A stretch of DNA of 34,204 bases from Kaiparowitsia implicata GSE-PSE-MK54-09C (GCA_019359435.1 JAHHHI010000058.1:1-34204), one strand, 5' to 3'. Counted from the stretch's first letter, positions 14,420-23,934 are shown. Numbers and translations: made by a program. Notes: generated by a model from the sequence alone, not told the origin.

Positions 14420-15638
14420 TTTTCTGGGACTGATCGGACTTGTGGGGCTTCTGCTGGGCCTGTGGGTTGTGCTGCCTGCCCCCACAACCGCTCTGTTGCC
14501 CTTGGCGATTGGGGCTCCAGAGATTAGCCCTTGGCTGGTGCTGTTTAATCTGGTCGGGGTGGGCCTGGGGTTGGGAAATGAGGTCTACCGGGGGGGGCCG
14601 TGGGTTAGCCGGGCGGTTCTGCTGGGCTGCGTGGCGGGGCTGGTGCTGAGTGCGCTGCCGCTGATGCAGGTGGGGGTGGCACAGCAAGCCGCCGAGCGGG
14701 CGATGGCTAACGGGTTGGGGGTGCAGTCTACTGCGAGGTTGGCTGTGATGCAGCCCCTGGGGCGATCGCACCCCTTTCGCTTTCTAGACACGCTGCGCGG
14801 CATTCCCCTTCACGCCGATGCAGTTCGCTATACCGCCGATATTCCGGTGGCAGAGGTGGCAGGCGTGCCGCTGACGCTGGATGTGTACCAGCCACCGTTG
14901 GCGTTAGATGCTCCCGCAGACGGCTTCCCCGGTTTGGTGATGGTGTATGGCGGGGCCTGGCGCGCGGGCTCTCCGGCAGATAATGCGACGTTTGCGCGGT
15001 ATATGGCGGCACGGGGCTATGTCGTTTGGGCGATCGCCTATCGTCATGCGCCTCAGTTCCAGTTTCCGGCCCAGCTTGAGGATGTGCAAACAGCGCTCGC
15101 GTTTGTGCTGCGCTATGCCCGCGACTATGACACCGACCCCAACCGCTTGGCCCTGATGGGGCGATCGGCCGGAGCGCATTTGGCAATGCTAGCCGCCTAC
15201 CAGCCCGACGCCCCACCGCTGCGAGCCGTGGTCAACTACTACGGCCCGGTGGATTTGTTGAGGGGGTATACTGAGCTGCCCCAACCCGATCCGCTGGATG
15301 TCCGTGCGATTCTAGAAGATTTTTTGGGCGGTGCCCCAGATGAGTCAGCGATCGCGCTCGGAGAAGAGACTGTGAGCGATCGCTACCGTGCCGCGTCTCC
15401 CATTCACTACATCACGCCAACCCTGCCCCCAACCTTGTTAATCTATGGGGGTAAAGACCGTATCGTACTGCCTCAGTTTGGTCGCGCCATGGCTGCCCAA
15501 CTTCAAGCGTCTGGTTCTCCAACCGTGCTGATCGAACTGCCCTGGGCAGACCACGCATTTGATGCCGTATTTCAGGGCGTAAGCAATCAGCTCGCGCTGT
15601 ACTACACCGAGCGCTTCTTGGCTTGGACCTTACGCTAA
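14400..15638 (+). CDS. Membrane-anchored alpha/beta hydrolase (esterase/BD-FAE-like)
   Basis: 412 aa from a GTG overlapping the preceding gene. Three hydrophobic helices (about 5-27, 30-58, 70-93) anchor it, followed by an alpha/beta hydrolase domain (about 150-405). Catalytic triad: Ser256 in GRSAG, Asp353 in GGKDRIV and His385 in WADHAFD. The oxyanion-hole motif is YGGAW (183-187) instead of the HGGxW usual in hormone-sensitive-lipase/carboxylesterase relatives. Typical substrates are short acyl or feruloyl esters; the real substrate is unknown. The GTG start is chosen because the reading frame begins with the hydrophobic anchor; a later start cannot be excluded. Confidence 0.8.
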   Translation: MPLIYSSFLGLIGLVGLLLGLWVVLPAPTTALLPLAIGAPEISPWLVLFNLVGVGLGLGNEVYRGGPWVSRAVLLGCVAGLVLSALPLMQVGVAQQAAERAMANGLGVQSTARLAVMQPLGRSHPFRFLDTLRGIPLHADAVRYTADIPVAEVAGVPLTLDVYQPPLALDAPADGFPGLVMVYGGAWRAGSPADNATFARYMAARGYVVWAIAYRHAPQFQFPAQLEDVQTALAFVLRYARDYDTDPNRLALMGRSAGAHLAMLAAYQPDAPPLRAVVNYYGPVDLLRGYTELPQPDPLDVRAILEDFLGGAPDESAIALGEETVSDRYRAASPIHYITPTLPPTLLIYGGKDRIVLPQFGRAMAAQLQASGSPTVLIELPWADHAFDAVFQGVSNQLALYYTERFLAWTLR

Positions 15639-15653
15639 TCTCAGCGGCATCGG

Positions 15654-15692
15654 CAAATTCCTAGGCCAAATTCTTAGGCCAAATTCCTAGAG
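15654..15692. repeat. Three tandem 13-bp repeats at the 3' end of an MscS gene
   Basis: CAAATTCCTAGGC, CAAATTCTTAGGC and CAAATTCCTAGAG follow one another (15654-15666, 15667-15679, 15680-15692), spanning the stop codon of the MscS gene. Probably replication slippage; no function evident. Confidence 0.6.
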
Positions 15693-16847
15693 CGTCACTG
15701 GCGACTCCACATACACCGTCGGGTCTTGCACAGAGAACTCAATGCCATAGCCCTTCAGTTGGCTAGCGATGTTGTCGTTGGCGAGTTCTAGCAAGCGTTT
15801 GCGCAGCTCAATGGAGTTTTCGCTCGAGCCCAAAATGAAAAAGGTAACGCGAGCGCGGGTGGCCGAAAAGCTACCGTTTTTTGACGAGTCTGCTGCAGCA
15901 GTAAAACTAATGTGGGTGCTGCCGGGGTCAATGCCAAATAGCAAGTCGGTGCTGCGAGTCACCACCTGCTTGACCAAGGCGGCATCTTCTTCCCGCAGAG
16001 CCCGAGTAAAGTCCATATACAGCAAAACCATTACCTTCTTCGCACGGCTAACATTTTCAATTTCTTCGTTAACCAAGACGGAATTTGGCACAATGATCAA
16101 CGTGCTTTTAGCCGCCGTGCGGAGCTTTGTCGAGCGCAGCCCGATAGACTCGACTCGGCACAGCTGCCGATCAGATTGACGGATATATTCCCCCGGCACA
16201 AATGGGCGATCGAGGTAGAGCACCACAGTGCTTAAGAGCTGCTCCAGAATTTTTTGAGCTGCCAGACCGAGGGCAATGCCACTAATTCCCAAGCTGGCAA
16301 TGAGACCCACCAAATTAAATTGCTGACTTTGGGCAAAAGCAAGCACCGCAATAAAGCCAATGATGACATTGGCCAGCGTTTCAAACACCAGCAGCAACTC
16401 ATCAACTTCACGCCCCATGCGTCGCAGCATGTCGATGCCATACACTCTGACCAGTTGACGAAACAAGCGAGAGGCCAACCACGCCACGCTCACAATCGTG
16501 ACTAGATCAACCAGCGGCCTGAAAAAGTTATAAAAGGTGGGCGAGGCCGACTGCAGCCACACCATCGATAGCGAAATGAGCAGCAAGGTGCCAGCAGTCT
16601 TGACGCTATCTTTGATCGGCGTAATAAGGTTGTTATAGACCGTGGCCCCTTGCTTAGGAGACAGCCGCTGAATCAGCAAACCAAGCAGCCCAGGCGTATA
16701 GCGGCCTATCAAAATAGAGAGCAGTAACGCGATCAAAAACACAGCTACTGGCGGCAGCGCTAGAACCTGAATGTCAACGGCAGTGAGTAAATCTTGTAAA
16801 GGCACAGGGAATCTCGGCACAGATGAGGAGCAAACAGGCGCTTGCAT
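15687..16847 (-). CDS. MscS-family mechanosensitive channel (paralogue 1)
   Basis: About 386 aa from the ATG at 16847 (a GTG at 16865 adds six residues; neither has a good ribosome binding site). Hydrophobic helices near the N-terminus and at about 80-150 precede the pore helix LVGLIASLGISGIALGLAAQ, the Gly/Ala-rich TM3 pattern of MscS. The beta domain follows (RPFVPGEYIRQSD, RVESIGLRSTKLRT, IIVPNSVLVNEEIENVSR) and then the C-terminal alpha/beta domain. It should release solutes on membrane tension. The gene next to it (17079-18191) is a clear paralogue, on the same strand after a 213-nt gap. Confidence 0.88.
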   Translation of the reverse strand: MQAPVCSSSVPRFPVPLQDLLTAVDIQVLALPPVAVFLIALLLSILIGRYTPGLLGLLIQRLSPKQGATVYNNLITPIKDSVKTAGTLLLISLSMVWLQSASPTFYNFFRPLVDLVTIVSVAWLASRLFRQLVRVYGIDMLRRMGREVDELLLVFETLANVIIGFIAVLAFAQSQQFNLVGLIASLGISGIALGLAAQKILEQLLSTVVLYLDRPFVPGEYIRQSDRQLCRVESIGLRSTKLRTAAKSTLIIVPNSVLVNEEIENVSRAKKVMVLLYMDFTRALREEDAALVKQVVTRSTDLLFGIDPGSTHISFTAAADSSKNGSFSATRARVTFFILGSSENSIELRKRLLELANDNIASQLKGYGIEFSVQDPTVYVESPVTL

Positions 16848-16988
16848 CCAGGTTATAGGACGCACGGTGATTTGGTGTTGCTGAATACGAGTATGAATTC
16901 AAGCATCAATATCCCTCTCACGGGCGCACGAGTGCACGGCCGTGGCCCGCACATAGGTTCTGTCATCCAGCAACGCCAACTGCAAAGT

Positions 16989-17024
16989 CGATACCGATAG
17001 AAAAGGCGATACCGATAGAAATGA
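16989..17024. repeat. Two tandem 18-bp repeats between the MscS genes
   Basis: CGATACCGATAGAAAAGG (16989-17006) and CGATACCGATAGAAATGA (17007-17024). Short direct repeats in the spacer between the two channel genes, upstream of paralogue 1 on its coding strand. Role unknown. Confidence 0.6.
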
Positions 17025-17078
17025 TGGTGGGCCTGATTTTAGCAGGCGGTCTGACAAATCTGCTCGCTTTGAAAAGGT

Positions 17079-18191
17079 CTACACCGTAATCGGCGCATCG
17101 ACATAAACCGTAGGCTCTTCGATATCAAAGGATATGCCATATTGCTTGAGTCGATTGGTCAGTTTTTGACTGGCGACATCTAGCAATTGACGCCGAATTG
17201 TCATGGACGTATCTCCAGAGCCCAAAATAAATAGCGTGATTTGAGCCTGCGCCAAGCGGCCGCCGTCCATCTCGCGAAAGGTAATGTCGGTACTGCGTGG
17301 GTCGATGCCAGATAGATCCTGCGTACTTTCTAAAATGACCTGACGGATGAGGGCTTGTTCTTCGGGGGTGACGGCGCGGTACAGATTGAGGTAGGTGATC
17401 GCCATGACCTTCTTGGCCCCAGAGAAGTTCTCTACGGTGGATTGGATGATGACGTTGTTGGGGACGATCGCCAGAGTGCCTTTGCCCGATGTGCGAATTT
17501 TAGTGGATCGCAGGCCAATCGACTCGACTCGGCCAAAGGTGCCATCGGGCAAGCCAATATAGTCATCAATTCCAAAGGGATGATCCACATAGATCACCAG
17601 GCCGCCTAGCAGTTGCTCTAGAACTTTTTGGGCGGCGAAGGCGACAGCGATGCCCCCCACGCCTAAACTCGCCACCAACCCAAAAATGTTGAGGCTGTGG
17701 GTTTCGGCAAATGCCACCACCAGAATTAGCACAATGCCGGCATTCGCCAAAAACTTTGCCAGAATAAGGATTTCGCTGTTGGTCTTGCGACCGTTTCTCA
17801 GCGCTGCATCGAGCAAGTAGGTGTTGAAGTATGCCCGGAAGCTGCGGGTCAGAAACCAGCCCAGAGTGAGGGAGAAGGCTAGTGTGAGGGGAATTTCTAG
17901 ATAAGGATACCAGCGGACCCGTAGATCGCGCTGGAGGATGAAGTAGGCGACTAGGTCTAGCAGTGTCAGAATCAGTACGCCCTGAAGGAGCAATTGTTGG
18001 GGCTGAATCACCAACCCATAGAATTCATCGGCGTTGTCAGTGGTGAGACGGCGCAGCAGCCAATTCACAAGGCGAGAAATAATATTGCCCGAGAGCCAAG
18101 AGATGAGAGCAATGAGTCCCAACACGCCTACCCAAAAGAGGGAGGGATGCTCTCCTGATAGGCGAAAGAGTTGGGTATATAGGTTTGCCAT
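17079..18191 (-). CDS. MscS-family mechanosensitive channel (paralogue 2)
   Basis: 370 aa. Four N-terminal hydrophobic segments (about 17-45, 68-87, 97-117, 142-165), then the pore helix IFGLVASLGVGGIAVAFAAQ followed by KVLEQLLGG, and the MscS beta domain (VDHPFGIDDYIGLPDG, RVESIGLRSTKIRTSGKGTL, AIVPNNVIIQSTVENFSGAK). The C-terminal end, EPTVYVDAPITV, parallels VQDPTVYVESPVTL of paralogue 1, so the two arose by duplication. N-terminal regions are less alike. No known operon partner. Confidence 0.9.
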   Translation of the reverse strand: MANLYTQLFRLSGEHPSLFWVGVLGLIALISWLSGNIISRLVNWLLRRLTTDNADEFYGLVIQPQQLLLQGVLILTLLDLVAYFILQRDLRVRWYPYLEIPLTLAFSLTLGWFLTRSFRAYFNTYLLDAALRNGRKTNSEILILAKFLANAGIVLILVVAFAETHSLNIFGLVASLGVGGIAVAFAAQKVLEQLLGGLVIYVDHPFGIDDYIGLPDGTFGRVESIGLRSTKIRTSGKGTLAIVPNNVIIQSTVENFSGAKKVMAITYLNLYRAVTPEEQALIRQVILESTQDLSGIDPRSTDITFREMDGGRLAQAQITLFILGSGDTSMTIRRQLLDVASQKLTNRLKQYGISFDIEEPTVYVDAPITV

Positions 18192-18605
18192 TGCGGTTTT
18201 GAGGGGATAGAACTGCTGCGCCTTTGTCGAGGTTGCGATCGCCCATACTTGCTACGACTCAACGGCGATCGCGATGCGATACCTCCATTCTGCATGGAGC
18301 CTGCGGGAGTATGGTCGCTAGGGGAATGGCCCTTATTCTACCTGGTACGCTTAATCTGAATTAGCCCGACCTGAGGCTGACCCACTTAACCGTTGCAACG
18401 CTGCCCATGCTCCATACTTGGAAGAGCGGCACAAACGTTATAGGTTGAGAGGGCTTGAGCTTATCCCAAACTCAGGTCTGAATTGACTAAAGACTATGAA
18501 TTGACTAAAGACTAAAGACTAACAGTATCGCCCTATGGCACTGCCGAGTCTCTTGGATCAGCAGCGCCGAATTGACATCAACTATTGCCCTTAATATTGC
18601 CCTTA
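18192..18605. other. Intergenic region between MscS paralogue 2 and DoxX gene
   Basis: 414 nt between divergent genes. It contains two HIP1-type sites near 18236 and 18265 and, at 18480-18522, a direct repeat AATTGACTAAAGACTA occurring twice followed by TAAAGACTA. No RNA gene or long open frame; presumably the two promoters. Confidence 0.5.
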
Positions 18606-19001
18606 ATGCTATCCCTCAACCGTCGGCATCAAATTCTGAAATATCTACTGGCGCTGTTCTTTATTGCGGCAGGCATCAACCATTTTGTGAACCCCGAGTT
18701 TTACGTTCGCATTATGCCGCCGTATCTGCCCTGGCATCTGCCGCTGGTCTACCTCAGCGGTGCGGCAGAAATTGGGCTGGGGGCGTTGCTGCTGATTCCC
18801 CAATACAGGGCCATTGCTGCGTGGGGCTTGATTGCGCTGCTGATTGCGGTGTTTCCCGCTAACCTGCACATGGCGTTAAACCCTGAGCTGTTTCCCACAA
18901 TTTCCCCAGTGGTGCTGTGGCTACGACTGCCGTTGCAGGGGGTGTTGATTGCCTGGGCCTATCGGTATACTCACCGCCACGCTAATCGTGAAGTCGGCTG
19001 A
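18606..19001 (+). CDS. DoxX-like small membrane protein
   Basis: 131 aa from the ATG at 18606 (an in-frame TTG at 18585 is less likely). Four hydrophobic helices are visible: LLALFFIAAGINHF, PWHLPLVYLSGAAEIGLGAL, AIAAWGLIALLIAVFPANLH and VVLWLRLPLQGVLIAWAYRY. The pattern AGxNHFxNPxFY and PxxLPxxxxYxSGxAEixxGxxLL is that of DoxX/DUF417-like proteins, thought to act in redox or membrane processes; the exact role is unknown. Confidence 0.8.
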   Translation: MLSLNRRHQILKYLLALFFIAAGINHFVNPEFYVRIMPPYLPWHLPLVYLSGAAEIGLGALLLIPQYRAIAAWGLIALLIAVFPANLHMALNPELFPTISPVVLWLRLPLQGVLIAWAYRYTHRHANREVG

Positions 19002-19072
19002 TCTCACCCGGCTGACCTGAATCTAGAGGCTGTCATCAACTAGCCGTTGGTGGCTCAAAAATCAATAGCCAC

Positions 19073-19197
19073 AGCCCTAGCCTGGAATGGCACTGAAATA
19101 AGGCTGGTGGGCGGTGCCCACCCTACGGCAGATCAAGGTTGTCGGCGATTTGCGAGGGTTATTTTCAGCTTATTTCAGTGACATTAGCCCTAGCCTG
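19073..19197. repeat. MITE-like insertion with direct and inverted repeats
   Basis: A 12-bp direct repeat AGCCCTAGCCTG (19073-19084 and 19186-19197) encloses a segment with perfect 12-bp inverted repeats CACTGAAATAAG (19091-19102) and CTTATTTCAGTG (19169-19180). Inside is GGTGGGCGGTGCCCACCC, the core of a common cyanobacterial palindromic repeat. It looks like a small non-autonomous element, possibly with target duplication. Confidence 0.6.
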
Positions 19198-19275
19198 TCT
19201 TTTAGTCGTGCGTGGCAATGCCCATAGCACAAAGCTTTTAGTCGGAATTCTTTTAGTCGGAATTGATGACACACC

Positions 19276-19926
19276 CTAGCGTCGGTCACTGAGTTTTTGA
19301 TAGACCGACCGCAAATCAACATTGTGGTGCGCTAGCGCTACGAGCGTGTGGTAGAACAAGTCAGCCACTTCTCCGGCGATCGCCCCGGGGTCGTCATCTT
19401 TGCAGGCCATCACGACTTCGGCGGCTTCTTCACCAATTTTTTTGAGAATGGCGTTGTCGCCGCCGGCCAACAATTTGCAGGTATAAGAGCTGGGATTGGG
19501 ATGCTGCTGGCGATCGCGCACTACCGCAAACACCTGCGAGAGCATGTCTCCGGGTGGCGGCACCACGGCATCTTCTACCCGATGAAAGCAACTGCGCTCG
19601 CCCGTGTGGCAGGCGATGTCTCCCGCCTGCTCTACGGTCACCAATAGCGCATCGCTGTCGCAGTCATAGCGAATACCCCGCACTGTTTGCACATGGCCCG
19701 AGGTGGCACCCTTGTGCCAGAGTTCTTGCCGCGAGCGGCTCCAAAACCAGGTTTCTCCCATGTCTAGCGTCTTCTGCAATGACTCGCGGGTCATCCAGGC
19801 CATCATGAGCACCGTGCCATCCAGGTAGTCTTGCACGATGGCGGGCACCAGCCCCTGCTCGGTGTAGCGAATGGCGTCAAGGGGGATCGCGGTGTGTAAG
19901 GTCGAAGCTGACGATTCTGCGCTCAT
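19276..19926 (-). CDS. hisI: Bifunctional phosphoribosyl-AMP cyclohydrolase / phosphoribosyl-ATP pyrophosphatase
   Basis: 216 aa HisIE fusion catalysing steps two and three of histidine biosynthesis. HisI part (about 12-120): [39 protein letters not shown], and zinc cysteines Cys89 (YDCDSDALL), Cys106 and Cys113 ([10 protein letters not shown]). HisE part (about 125-216): the MazG-like helix with [17 protein letters not shown] and [14 protein letters not shown], whose glutamates and aspartate bind magnesium. Single gene; no other his gene nearby, typical for dispersed cyanobacterial his genes. Confidence 0.95.
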   Translation of the reverse strand: MSAESSASTLHTAIPLDAIRYTEQGLVPAIVQDYLDGTVLMMAWMTRESLQKTLDMGETWFWSRSRQELWHKGATSGHVQTVRGIRYDCDSDALLVTVEQAGDIACHTGERSCFHRVEDAVVPPPGDMLSQVFAVVRDRQQHPNPSSYTCKLLAGGDNAILKKIGEEAAEVVMACKDDDPGAIAGEVADLFYHTLVALAHHNVDLRSVYQKLSDRR

Positions 19927-20163
19927 GGGTAGGTCAACTGGGGTGTAGGTGTGGGACTGTAGGCGGTGATTGTGGAGATGGAATCACCCATCTGGTGCGT
20001 CTTCCATGCTATCAAGCCACTGCGCTTAGTTTTGCGGGTTAACGCCAATTGTGAGGGAATGCAAATCCACTGCGCCACAGATCTAGTAGTGGGCTAGACT
20101 TAAATCCATATTTTGTCGGTGCATACTGCCTAGATGTGGATTGGCTAGACCTTGAGGGCTGAC

Positions 20164-22599
20164 ATGGCGTTTTGGGAATTTTTGATTCAAAAAGAGGGCG
20201 ATCGCGCCTGGTTGCCGCTGGAATCTCCTGATGTTGAGATCTTAGAAGGGCGCTATCGCGTGGTAGCGCGAACCAGCTGGGTCAACGCCCCAGTCGAAAT
20301 TCTCATCACCTATGAGGATCTCGACGAGCAACCCCCCAAGCGGCGTGTGCAGCGGCGAACGGGCAAAACCAATGGCGAAGGGCTCATTGTGGTGCTGCCC
20401 TATGTCGCGATGCAACCTGGCCGGTGGGAGTTGCGCTGCAGCGGCGACCTCATGGCAGAGTTGATGGATCAAGGTTGGCGACATGCGGTGCAGGTGCAGG
20501 TGCTGCCTCAGGATGCCGATGTGCCCGAAGACTGGGAGTCGGACTGGCATGGCCGGTTTGACGGGAGCGCCACGGATAAGGCCGGAGAAAGCCTGATTGA
20601 GGCTTCGGCAGACGAATCGGTAACCGAGTTGGCAGAGCCTGCCCCTGGCCTGTCTACTTCTCGGTCTACCCCTAACGCGGCACCGGAGCCTGTCATAGTT
20701 CCGCATCTGGCCGATGAACCCCTAACTGCTGCTGAAGTGCAAGCGGCGATCGCTGCTATTGAGGCCGACGTTGAGGCTGGATCAGACACGACCCAGACTG
20801 CCGTCCATGAGGCTATCGCTCAGACTGAGGAGGCCACCGCAGCGCTGCCCCGTGCCATTTATACCGCTCGACCCGAGGAACTGCGACTAACGCTGGACTG
20901 CGATCGCTTTACGGCCCGCCCTGAAGAGGCGGTGACGCTGACGGGAAACGTGGCGCTGAATATTGATGCAGACGGGTTGGCGACGCTGCCGACCGATTTG
21001 CCCGCTCACCTGCCGCCTGTCGCGTTGCACATCATGGTGCGCGATCCCCAAACTGGCGAGATTGTGGTGGATGTGCGGCGATCGCTCACTTCGCGCCAGT
21101 TGCCCTGCCCCGTGTCTTGCAGTATCACCCTGCCCCCTGTCAGCACCAGTTTGCTGGTGGGCGAGCTAGCGCTGATTCATCTGGCAGACAACGACTCCAC
21201 GCCTATCATCAGCCATAGCTTTGCCATCTTGGCAGAACTGGATCAGCTCTTGGAGGCGATCGCCAACCAAGCTGAGCAGGCCGCTAGCCTCGATGCCGCA
21301 GACGCGGCGCACCAGGCCAGTCTTCAGGTAGACGAAACCTTCCTCAACCTCACCCTGTCTCCGCCGCCAGAGGGCAAGCTGCAAGTCGCCACCAATCAGG
21401 TTCTTCCACCCCAGCTCTACCGTCCCAAGAGCAACCCTGACGCGCCTCGGGTGTTGCAGTTGCCCACCATGCTCCAGGCACCCGTGCCGCCCTTCGCGTT
21501 TTCCCCGTTTACCGCTGCACCGGAACCGCCCTCGGCTGATTCAAGCGGGGAGACATCCACACCGGATGCGCCAGCCGCTGCGCCCAACTGGGACGCTACC
21601 CCAGAGAGGGTTCCGGCAGGAGACGCAGCAGCGCAGGCCAAGCCTGTAGATGAGGCTGCACCGGATGCCGTGACCGCCGATACCGCAACCGCCGATACCG
21701 CAACCGCCGATACCGCAACCGCCGATGAAGCCGATGCGACCTCCACTTGGGCGGTGTTTCGCAACTGGTATCAGTCGGTGAATCCGGCTGACTCTATAGA
21801 ACAGGGGCCTGAGGGCCAAGCGCATTCTGCGCCCCAGCCCTTGATCGCACAACCGCTGCCCACCGCTCGCCGCCCTGCCCCCCTAGAGGTGCCTCCCTCA
21901 CCGGCAGACCAGGCGTTTCAGTCGTTAAAGCTGAGCGATCGGTTTCTGGCTCGCCTGAATGATATGGCGGTTGACCGAGAGCTAAAGCGATCGCTGCTCA
22001 GCCGTCCTGAGGCCACAGACTGGCCCGCGCCACAGCCTGCGCCGAGCGAGCCGTCTGCATTGGTCAAAGCCGCTGTGCTAGAAGACGAGGCACCGCCGTC
22101 TCTTCCTGAATCACTGCGCTATGTGCCGCCAGAGATTGTGCTGGATGATGAAGCCCCACTGCCCACCCGTTACATCAATCTGTTTCGCTTGCAGGAGCGA
22201 TCGCTCGACCCAGTGCCTACGCTCTTGCCTGCCGATTCACCCATCCCCATGCCGTCATTAGAATTGCCGAGGGCTGAGATGGTGGCGGGCGATCGCATTG
22301 AGGTGGGTGCCCGCATTCCCTACAGTCCCAGCCCTATGGCAGTTAAGTTTTGGCTTCAAGACTGCCAAAGCCGCCGCGTAGTAGATGGCCCCCGCTGGCT
22401 GATGAACCTTACCCCCAACGCCTATGGCGATCTAGAAGGCTGGGCCACGATCACGGTGCCCTATGGCTGTTTGGATGTGGAGTTTGGGGCGATCGCCGTA
22501 GAAGTGCCCAGCCAGCGCGAAAGCCACAAGGTCAGCCAAGAACGCAAAATCATCCCGGCAGACCTGCCTAGCCTATCGCTAGGTGATTTGGGGATTTAG
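20164..22599 (+). CDS. Large low-complexity cyanobacterial protein of unknown function
   Basis: 811 aa from the ATG at 20164; GAGGG at 20154-20158 supports it. The N-terminal ~115 residues (MAFWEFLIQKEGDRAWLPLE ... RWELRCSGDLMAEL) and C-terminal ~110 residues (EMVAGDRIEVGARIPYSPSP ... FGAIAVEVPSQRESHK) look like beta-rich folded domains, perhaps immunoglobulin-like, and a further one at about 240-355. Between them run long Pro/Ala/Glu-rich acidic linkers, including three copies of a 15-bp unit encoding TADTA (about 21673-21720). No signal peptide, so probably cytoplasmic. I recognise a cyanobacteria-specific hypothetical protein but no function. Confidence 0.75.
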   Translation: MAFWEFLIQKEGDRAWLPLESPDVEILEGRYRVVARTSWVNAPVEILITYEDLDEQPPKRRVQRRTGKTNGEGLIVVLPYVAMQPGRWELRCSGDLMAELMDQGWRHAVQVQVLPQDADVPEDWESDWHGRFDGSATDKAGESLIEASADESVTELAEPAPGLSTSRSTPNAAPEPVIVPHLADEPLTAAEVQAAIAAIEADVEAGSDTTQTAVHEAIAQTEEATAALPRAIYTARPEELRLTLDCDRFTARPEEAVTLTGNVALNIDADGLATLPTDLPAHLPPVALHIMVRDPQTGEIVVDVRRSLTSRQLPCPVSCSITLPPVSTSLLVGELALIHLADNDSTPIISHSFAILAELDQLLEAIANQAEQAASLDAADAAHQASLQVDETFLNLTLSPPPEGKLQVATNQVLPPQLYRPKSNPDAPRVLQLPTMLQAPVPPFAFSPFTAAPEPPSADSSGETSTPDAPAAAPNWDATPERVPAGDAAAQAKPVDEAAPDAVTADTATADTATADTATADEADATSTWAVFRNWYQSVNPADSIEQGPEGQAHSAPQPLIAQPLPTARRPAPLEVPPSPADQAFQSLKLSDRFLARLNDMAVDRELKRSLLSRPEATDWPAPQPAPSEPSALVKAAVLEDEAPPSLPESLRYVPPEIVLDDEAPLPTRYINLFRLQERSLDPVPTLLPADSPIPMPSLELPRAEMVAGDRIEVGARIPYSPSPMAVKFWLQDCQSRRVVDGPRWLMNLTPNAYGDLEGWATITVPYGCLDVEFGAIAVEVPSQRESHKVSQERKIIPADLPSLSLGDLGI
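21673..21725 (+). repeat. 15-bp coding tandem repeat (TADTA)
   Basis: ACCGCCGATACCGCA occurs three times in a row, plus a partial fourth, within the linker of the 811-aa protein. In-frame slippage repeat that lengthens a disordered segment. Confidence 0.75.
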
Positions 22600-22764
22600 A
22601 AGATGGGATTGGGGGCAAGATGATGGCTGCCAACGCAAATCCTACATCCATCCACAGGAATTTAATTGGGGCGTTGGCGCAGCCAAGCCGCAAGCTTGAT
22701 GGCTGTTCGTCTAGTGCTGGGATGATCGGTTCAAGACATGGCTTCGGCCATGGGAGGTAAACCT

Positions 22765-23934
22765 GTGGCGGCTCCCAGTGTTATTCTCTATGACACGCAA
22801 CGACAGTGCTGGCTGCGGTTTCAGCAGCCGCGTCAGATGTGTGTGGCCTTTTGCATAGACGGGGTGCTGCCGATGTTGACAGAGGTGCAGGCTCGGGTGG
22901 CCGACGGGTATTACGCGGCGGGTTTTGTCAGCTATGAAGCGGCTCCCGCGTTTGACTCCGCGTTGACCGTGCGAACGGAGGCAGGAGCCTTTCCGTTGCT
23001 TTGGTTTGGGATCTTCGATGCGCCAGCGGTGATGGATGACGGTGCGTTGCTCTGCCAGACAAACTCACAACATGGCTTGCCTGGATTGGCCCCGCCTGAG
23101 CCTTCGCTGCACTGGCAGCCCACGGTCAGCCGCGCCGACTATGATCGGGCGATCGCCGCTATCAAAACCGCCATCCGCCAAGGCGACACCTATCAAGTCA
23201 ACTACACGTTTCGGCTGCGTGCCCCGTTTGCGGGTGATCCGTGGGGTCTGTTTCAGCGGATGATTGCGGCTCAGGGTGCGGGCTATGGCGCGTTTGTGCA
23301 AGGCATTAGCGCAGTTGGGCAGAGTGAGGAGCGCTTTTGTCTCTGTTCGGCCTCGCCCGAGCTATTTTTTCAGCAGCACGGGGTCGATCTGGTATCTCGG
23401 CCTATGAAGGGCACGGCTGCTCGGGGAGTCCAGCCCCAGCCCGATCGGCAGCAGGCTCAGTGGCTTCACGCCTCTGCTAAAAACCGCGCCGAAAACGTCA
23501 TGATCGTAGATATGATGCGCAACGACCTAAATCGCATCGCCCGCCATGGCAGCGTGGTTGTTCCCCAGTTGTTCGAAGTCGAGCAATATCCCACGCTGTG
23601 GCAACTCACCAGCACGGTGCGCTGCGAGACTGATGCTGGCTTGGTGGATCTATTTCGGGCATTATTCCCCGCTGCGTCAATCACCGGAGCGCCGAAGGCG
23701 CGCACCATGCAGATTATTCAACGCCTAGAAACGACGCCGCGCCACATCTATACAGGCACCATCGGCTACCTGTCTCCTCACGGAACCGCTCAGTTCAACG
23801 TTGCAATTCGCACGGTGCTGTGCGATCGCCAGCAGAATCTGGCAGAATACGGCATCGGCAGCGGCATTGTTTGGGATTCCGATACGAGAGCCGAGTATGA
23901 GGAATGCCTCACGAAAGCCAAGATTGTGTTCTAA
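22765..23934 (+). CDS. pabB: Aminodeoxychorismate synthase component I
   Basis: 389 aa from a GTG at 22765. An ATG at 22738 is in frame, but a perfect GGGAGGT at 22752-22758 sits 6 nt before the GTG, pointing to the GTG. The enzyme converts chorismate and ammonia (from PabA) to aminodeoxychorismate in folate synthesis. Chorismate-enzyme motifs: YQVNYTFRLRAPF, CSASPELFF, RPMKGTAARG (the PxKGT lysine typical of PabB rather than TrpE), AENVMIVDMMRNDLNRIA, SITGAPKARTMQII and GIGSGIVWDSDTRAEYEECL. No PabA domain is fused and none lies next to it. Confidence 0.9.
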   Translation: MAAPSVILYDTQRQCWLRFQQPRQMCVAFCIDGVLPMLTEVQARVADGYYAAGFVSYEAAPAFDSALTVRTEAGAFPLLWFGIFDAPAVMDDGALLCQTNSQHGLPGLAPPEPSLHWQPTVSRADYDRAIAAIKTAIRQGDTYQVNYTFRLRAPFAGDPWGLFQRMIAAQGAGYGAFVQGISAVGQSEERFCLCSASPELFFQQHGVDLVSRPMKGTAARGVQPQPDRQQAQWLHASAKNRAENVMIVDMMRNDLNRIARHGSVVVPQLFEVEQYPTLWQLTSTVRCETDAGLVDLFRALFPAASITGAPKARTMQIIQRLETTPRHIYTGTIGYLSPHGTAQFNVAIRTVLCDRQQNLAEYGIGSGIVWDSDTRAEYEECLTKAKIVF

